Positions 60,509-64,000 of a stretch of DNA of 64,000 nt are shown in pieces; within the stretch, counting starts at the first letter, position 1; every line of letters begins with the position of its first letter. Position numbers and translations under genes: made by a program. The notes beneath the pieces were generated by a model. The model saw only the letters and a list, made by a program, of their open reading frames with translations, had not been told where the DNA came from and made no database searches. Where the stretch lies: contig NZ_BMUL01000022.1 of NCBI RefSeq assembly GCF_014650175.1, positions 30,978 to 94,977 on the forward strand, in the 5' to 3' direction. The stretch is from Streptomyces termitum. Lineage in GTDB: Bacteria > Actinomycetota > Actinomycetes > Streptomycetales > Streptomycetaceae.

Positions 60509-61090
60509 ATGAGCGCGAAGCGCACCGTCCAGTCCATCTCCCCCGCCGTCCTGCGCGGGCTCACCGAGGAAGGCCGCGCCCCGCGCCTGCTCGACGTGCG
60601 GACCCCCGCCGAGTTCCGTACGGCCCACATATCCGGCGCGTACAACGTCCCGCTGCACACCCTGCGCGAGCACCGCGCCGAGCTGCTCTCCCACCTCGAC
60701 GAGGAGGTCGTGCTCGTCTGCCGCTCCGGGCAGCGCGCGAAGGAGGCCGAGCAGGCGCTCGCCGAGGCCGGCCTGCCCAACCTCCGCGTCCTGGAGGGCG
60801 GCATGAACGCCTGGGAGACGGCCGGCGCCCCCGTGAACCGGGGCCCCGAGCGCTGGGACATGGAGCGCCAGGTCCGGCTCGTCGCCGGCTCGATCGTCCT
60901 GACCACCGGCCTCGTCGGCATCCTGGTCCCGGGTGTGCACCTCGTCGGTACGGCGGTCGGCGCCGGCCTGACCTACGCGGCGCTCAGCAACTCCTGCGCC
61001 ATGGGCGTCCTGCTGTCCAAGCTGCCCTACAACCGCGGCCCCCGCACCGACATCAGCACGGTGATCGCGGGCCTCCGCGCCACCGCGTAA
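60509..61090 (+). CDS. Rhodanese with C-terminal DUF2892 membrane segment
   Basis: 193 residues. The rhodanese part has 'RLLDVRTPAEFRTAHISGAYN' and active loop 'VLVCRSGQRAKEAEQALAEAG' with Cys; 'VLEGGMNAWETAGAPV' closes it. The C-terminal 70 residues hold two membrane helices ('LVAGSIVLTTGLVGILV', 'LVGTAVGAGLTYAALS') of the DUF2892 type, so this rhodanese is membrane-tethered. It follows the dioxygenase by 43 bases in the same operon. Confidence 0.93.
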   Translation: MSAKRTVQSISPAVLRGLTEEGRAPRLLDVRTPAEFRTAHISGAYNVPLHTLREHRAELLSHLDEEVVLVCRSGQRAKEAEQALAEAGLPNLRVLEGGMNAWETAGAPVNRGPERWDMERQVRLVAGSIVLTTGLVGILVPGVHLVGTAVGAGLTYAALSNSCAMGVLLSKLPYNRGPRTDISTVIAGLRATA

Positions 61091-61101
61091 CACTGTCCCG
61101 C

Positions 61102-61117
61102 ATACCCCAAGGGGTAT
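61102..61117. promoter_or_regulatory. CstR-type operator before the repressor gene
   Basis: ATACCCCAAGGGGTAT is a perfect 16-bp palindrome, the fifth site of its kind in 3.5 kb. It lies 37 bases before the regulator's ATG and suggests autoregulation. Confidence 0.8.
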
Positions 61118-61153
61118 CATCGAAGAGGGGGAAGGCACAGAAGGGAACACCCC

Positions 61154-61417
61154 ATGCAGGTGGACGAAGAGTCGATGAAGCCCGTCCTGAACCGGCTCCG
61201 CCGGGCCCAGGGGCAGCTGGCCGCCGTCATCACCATGATCGAGTCGGGCCGCGACTGCAAGGACGTCGTCACCCAGCTCGCCGCCGTCTCCCGCGCCCTG
61301 GACCGGGCCGGCTTCAAGATCGTGGCCGGCGGCATGCGCCAGTGCCTGGCCGAAGGCTCCGACACCCCGCCCATGACCGAAGAAGAACTGGAAAAGCTCT
61401 TCCTCACCCTCGCCTGA
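61154..61417 (+). CDS. CstR-type persulfide-sensing repressor (CsoR/RcnR family)
   Basis: 87 residues, all-helical CsoR/RcnR family. 'VLNRLRRAQGQLAAVITMIE' is the conserved first part. Cys35 ('RDCKDVV') and Cys64 ('MRQCL') are kept, but the copper-ligand His four residues before the second Cys is Gly60, so the protein should sense persulfides through a Cys pair rather than Cu(I). The five G/C-tract operators nearby and the surrounding rhodanese and dioxygenase genes support CstR. The ATG at 61154 is the natural start. Confidence 0.93.
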   Translation: MQVDEESMKPVLNRLRRAQGQLAAVITMIESGRDCKDVVTQLAAVSRALDRAGFKIVAGGMRQCLAEGSDTPPMTEEELEKLFLTLA

Positions 61418-61496
61418 CTCCCACCGCCCCTGCTGGCCGGAGCCCCCTCCCCCACCAGGGGCACACCCATGCCCGCCGAACGCCGACGAGCGCGCG

Positions 61497-61802
61497 GTGC
61501 TCGAACAGATCCTGTCGGCGGAGTTCACCAGCGCCGCACAGCTGCGGAATCAGCCGACCCGCACCGAGGCGACCGCCGTCCGGGGACCCGATCCGGTGAG
61601 CGTCGACCTGCGAGTCCGGGAACCGTGCGAGCATGCGGCACCGCGGCTCGCACGGACCGACCGCGGAGCCACGCTTGCGGCTCTGGAGTTGGCGTGGGTC
61701 ACCGACGAGATGCCCACGTCCCTCCCGGCCGTCCTGACGACTGGGCCCGCCCCCACCTCACATGTGCCGGAAAATCACACACTTGACCTCAACCAAACTT
61801 GA
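61497..61802 (+). pseudogene. Shortened copy of a streptomycete hypothetical protein family
   Basis: The frame reads 'LEQILSAEFTSAAQLR' at the start and 'LAALELAWVTDEMPTSLP' near the end, the two ends of a small protein family common in streptomycetes. Upstream of the GTG at 61497 the frame still reads 'NADERAV' without any start codon. The family's middle part ('VGELLVWT'-like) is absent, and the middle shown here is unconserved. I read it as a remnant with a deletion, though the family assignment is from memory. Confidence 0.5.
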
Positions 61803-61813
61803 GATCCTACGTT
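61783..61813 (+). promoter_or_regulatory. MerR/SoxR-type promoter with 19-bp spacer
   Basis: TTGACC and TACGTT are separated by 19 bases, and the spacer contains the dyad CTCAA-CCAAAC-TTGAG. This closely follows SoxR-like and other MerR-family sites of the form TTGACCTCAA...TTGAG. The next gene starts at 61873. Confidence 0.65.
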
Positions 61814-61872
61814 CTCCGCATGAACCGCACAGCGTGCGGGCTTCGCACCGAAGCACCAGGAGAGGACTCCCC

Positions 61873-62340
61873 ATGGCGACCCAGCAGACCTCCGACGCCG
61901 AGCTGGCCGGACAGCCCGCCGCATACTGGACCGGCGTCGCCCATGAGGCCCTCATCGCGTACACCCGAGCCCAGCAGGCCGCGAAGGGCTACACCCAGCC
62001 CCAGTTCTGGCTGCTGCGCAATCTGTCGGAGAACGACATCTCGCCCGACGACGAGGGGATGACCCTGCCCGCACTGCGGGAGGCCATGACCTCCTACATC
62101 CGCCCCGAGGACGATCTGGCGGCGGAGGCCGCGACACTCCTGAAGCGTGGCTGGCTGACCCGGGACACCGAAGACCGCCTGTGGCTCACCCCGGAAGGCG
62201 AACAGGCCCGCATCGACCTCGCGCGCAACGGCCCCGCGATCCGCGCCGCCCTCCACGAAGGCATCGACGACACCGACTACATCACCACGGTGAAGGTACT
62301 CCAGCAACTGATCCACAACGCGGGCGGAACAATCGCCTGA
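61873..62340 (+). CDS. Winged-helix (MarR-like) protein
   Basis: 155 residues. 'YWTGVAHEALIAYTRAQQAAKGYTQPQFWLLRNLS' and 'EAATLLKRGWLTRDTEDRLWLTPEGEQARIDL' form a winged-helix pattern like MarR, with a shortened wing. 'TDYITTVKVLQQLIHNAGG' is the C-terminal dimer helix. AGGAGAGGA precedes the ATG at 61873. Expression appears to depend on the MerR-type promoter upstream, so it may belong to an oxidative or nitrosative stress response. DNA binding is inferred. Confidence 0.8.
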   Translation: MATQQTSDAELAGQPAAYWTGVAHEALIAYTRAQQAAKGYTQPQFWLLRNLSENDISPDDEGMTLPALREAMTSYIRPEDDLAAEAATLLKRGWLTRDTEDRLWLTPEGEQARIDLARNGPAIRAALHEGIDDTDYITTVKVLQQLIHNAGGTIA

Positions 62341-62678
62341 CAGAACGCGGGCCCGAACGTCCTGCCCGCCTCCCTGGCGAATTCACGGCAGGTCAGCCCG
62401 CGCCACTGAGCCTTTTCCATCCTCATGCTGAGGCGTGTCGAAGGACGAGGACGGCCTGAACGATCGTGGTGATGCCGTGTCACCCACCGGGGTAAGGGCG
62501 ACACGAGGCGCTGCCCGTGCTTTCGGTCCTCACGCCGTCCCGGCGCTTGGTGCCGCCCGCGGCGCGCGTTGCGAGAATGCTTCCTGTAGGCACGTTTCGA
62601 TCTGGGGTGGGTTGGTTGGGCTGGTGGGCGGAAAGGTTTCTCCGGGACGGAGAGCGTCCTGCGTGGGCGTGGGTTCCG
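62341..62678 (+). other. Gene-poor stretch
   Basis: About 340 bases. No frame has convincing codon use, and I see no strong hairpin or promoter. Its GC content is a little lower than the window average, as in the gene that follows. Confidence 0.35.
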
Positions 62679-63167
62679 ATGAAGTCCGTGGGGCCCCTAC
62701 GGTTCAGTCAGAGCAAGGAGGAGGTCTCAGCCGCTCTGGGCGAGCCGATCACGGCATGGGACACCAAGAAGTACGCGCGCTGGTTTCCCTTCGACGGGGT
62801 GGGTATCGACACCTACTACGACCAGGAGACGCAGACCTTGGCCGCAGTGGCTGTCGATGCCTGCCGGGGTCCGCAGGTCAGCCTCGATGGTGTCCCTCTG
62901 GTGGGTCGGCTGCCGTCGGAACTCGAACCCTGGATCGAGCAGACCGCGTCAACACTTGAGGATCCGACGCTGCCCGAGTACGTCGACGGCCTGCGCTTCG
63001 GGCCCCGCGGGGAGCCGTATCTCCTCAGCCTGGGATTGGTCCTGCGCTGCCAGCAGAATGGAGACCACGCCCGCTGCCGCCCGGTGTCCCTTGCGCCTCA
63101 GTGGGCCATGCGAGGCCGGGAAGGGATCAAGGACTTGATCCCCGACAGGGAGTGGCTGACGTACTGA
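62679..63167 (+). CDS. Hypothetical protein
   Basis: 162 residues from the ATG at 62679. 'SVGPLRFSQSKEEVSAALGEP' at the start, then 'RWFPFDGVGIDTYYDQETQTLAAVAVDA', 'PLVGRLPSELEPWIEQTA' and 'EPYLLSLGLVLRC'. I have seen this domain pattern in streptomycete proteins near SMI1-like genes, but no function is known. The frame is open upstream to about 62517, and no clear ribosome site fixes the start. Codon use is less GC-biased than in the main window, which suggests accessory DNA. Confidence 0.65.
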   Translation: MKSVGPLRFSQSKEEVSAALGEPITAWDTKKYARWFPFDGVGIDTYYDQETQTLAAVAVDACRGPQVSLDGVPLVGRLPSELEPWIEQTASTLEDPTLPEYVDGLRFGPRGEPYLLSLGLVLRCQQNGDHARCRPVSLAPQWAMRGREGIKDLIPDREWLTY

Positions 63168-63278
63168 GCGGCTTCGACCTGACGGAAGGATGGGCGTGCG
63201 GCCCCAGCGGCGGAGATGAAGAAAGCTCCTGGTAGACGGGTTCACGACCAAGATCGCCAGTCCGCCAGGACCTTTCTC

Positions 63279-63540
63279 GTGCTTGTCTACCCATCCGCTA
63301 CCGGTCTGTCCAGCCGCACCCTGCGCCACCTCTCCGGTCTTCTCGCAGGCCACCGCCGCCGCATCGGCTCCCGCTGGCGTCGCCTGACCTGCGGCCGGCA
63401 GGCCCTGCTCGTCATGGCTCACCTGCGCTACGGCGACACTTACGCGCGCCTCGCAGCAGGCTTCCGCATGAGAATCGCCACGGCTTACCGCTGCATACGC
63501 GAGGCCATCGACCTCCCGGCCGCCCTCGCTGGAACAGGCC
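63279..63540 (+). mobile_element. Truncated IS5-type transposase N-terminus
   Basis: The frame from the GTG at 63279 reads 'YPSATGLSSRTLRHLSGLLAGHRRRIGSRWRRLTCGRQALLVMAHL' and 'TYARLAAGFRMRIATAYRCIREAIDLPAAL', the N-terminal helix-turn-helix of IS5-family transposases of streptomycetes. The catalytic DDE region is absent; the frame ends in unrelated sequence at about 63540, where an SMI1-like remnant begins on the other strand. 'GAAAGCTCCTGGTAG' just upstream (about 63223) resembles the terminal repeat of such elements. Confidence 0.75.
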
Positions 63541-63931
63541 ATGGAGACCGTAGGGGTTCGGCAGCGTGCCGTCGAGGTTGTCGAGCAGGGGAAGTCGCCG
63601 AAGCCCGCCGCGAAGCGGACCCAGGCCGCTTCCCCATATTGATGCTGGCGCTTGAAGACCACGACATCCCAGCCGTCCGGATCGCGGGTGTCGCAGAGCC
63701 AGAAGACCACGTCGCCGCTGGCACTGCGCACGAAGGGAAGCAGCCTTCCCTCTTTCAGATCTTCCGGGGAGGTACCGGGAGAAGACCACCGTATGGGGAA
63801 CCTGCCACTGGCGGCGTGCTGATGCCGAGGCACTCGTTCAGATCGCCGCCTCCGTAGAGCGTGACGAAGTCGCGGTAGTCGGCCGGCAACCGCAGGCCCG
63901 TGCTCCGGGTCCGCGCCGGCACCGAGGTCAT
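63541..63931 (-). pseudogene. Broken SMI1/KNR4 (SUKH) gene
   Basis: The minus strand encodes SUKH pieces in three frames: 'GLRLPADYRDFVTLYGGGDLNECLGI' (frame starting at the ATG at 63931), then 'GRLLPFVRSASGDVVFWLCDTRDPDGWDVVVF' (second frame), then 'LLDNLDGTLPNPYGL' (third frame) close to the transposase junction. At least two frameshifts and a truncated 3' end make it a pseudogene. SUKH proteins are immunity or regulatory proteins of toxin systems. Confidence 0.7.
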
Positions 63932-63965
63932 CGCTCCCCGACCATAAAAAGACTCCCGGAACGCA

Positions 63966-63998
63966 GGAAAGCCCCGCACCAGTGGTGCGGGGCTTTCC
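63966..63998. terminator. Strong hairpin terminator at the right edge
   Basis: GGAAAGCCCCGCACCA (63966-63981) pairs perfectly with TGGTGCGGGGCTTTCC (63983-63998). With the small loop needed, about 14 base pairs form, ending in a U-containing tail on either strand. It probably ends a gene lying beyond the window. Confidence 0.75.
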
Positions 63999-64000
63999 CG

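Noticed and set aside
61820..62062. Leaderless gene starting with the ATG at 61820
   Set aside because: Although the ATG lies 7 bases after the -10 box, the frame (starting MNRTACGLRTEAP) is Pro/Arg/Ser-rich, overlaps the winged-helix gene and lacks homology by eye.

Overview
The DNA looks like a chromosomal segment of a Streptomyces or close relative. GC content is very high, third codon positions are almost all G or C, GTG and TTG starts with GGAG-type ribosome sites are common, and the gene families are typical of the genus (K15-type penicillin-binding enzyme, tricorn protease, DUF4291, DUF5958, streptogrisin-like protease). I saw no rRNA, tRNA, CRISPR array or prophage. Apart from one transposase remnant at the right edge the window is not obviously mobile.

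Layout. 1-904: incomplete RiPP (TOMM/thiopeptide-type) leader-binding protein. 1234-4584: tricorn protease. 4803-6508: small conserved genes. 6629-9199: a four-gene minus-strand operon (pentapeptide-repeat protein, 108-residue peptide with three TGKE repeats, two ATP-grasp proteins) behind a clear promoter; I read it as a candidate graspetide (omega-ester/amide RiPP) cluster. 9347-19045: K15-type transpeptidase, class IV aminotransferase, two ABC systems, a triple-NUDIX protein. 19060-25496: a PH-like membrane protein, a 1588-residue protein of unknown role, a secreted LasA-like endopeptidase. 25918-39789: mostly single accessory enzymes and regulators (TetR with VOC/YciI, HxlR with an imine-reductase-like enzyme, GNATs, FKBP, secreted serine protease), including several truncated genes. 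40048-43299: secreted amidase and a YcnI-type protein whose reading frame is open to an upstream membrane protein.

43457-53442 is the most unusual region: a compact iterative synthase operon. It encodes AT-ACP, then one 1902-residue protein with domains in the order FabL-type enoyl reductase, active ketosynthase, cysteine-less ketosynthase (CLF-like), ketoreductase, dehydratase, then a phosphopantetheinyl transferase and a FabG-like reductase, all overlapping. An Old Yellow Enzyme gene follows behind its own palindrome-embedded promoter. The parts resemble PUFA synthases and enediyne PKSs, but the domain order and the reductase type match neither as I know them. Together they could load, extend, fully reduce and self-activate a fatty or polyketide chain without a recognisable thioesterase.

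53617-57111: a MerR regulator fused to a DNA-sliding-clamp-like domain, with partner genes and a candidate Imm7 immunity protein. 57135-61417: a reactive-sulfur (persulfide) detoxification regulon with five near-identical TACCCC-GGGGTA operators, rhodaneses, a TauE/SafE exporter, a persulfide-dioxygenase/rhodanese fusion and a CstR-type repressor. 61497-64000: gene remnants, a winged-helix protein behind a MerR-type promoter, a truncated transposase, a broken SMI1/KNR4 gene and a strong terminator.
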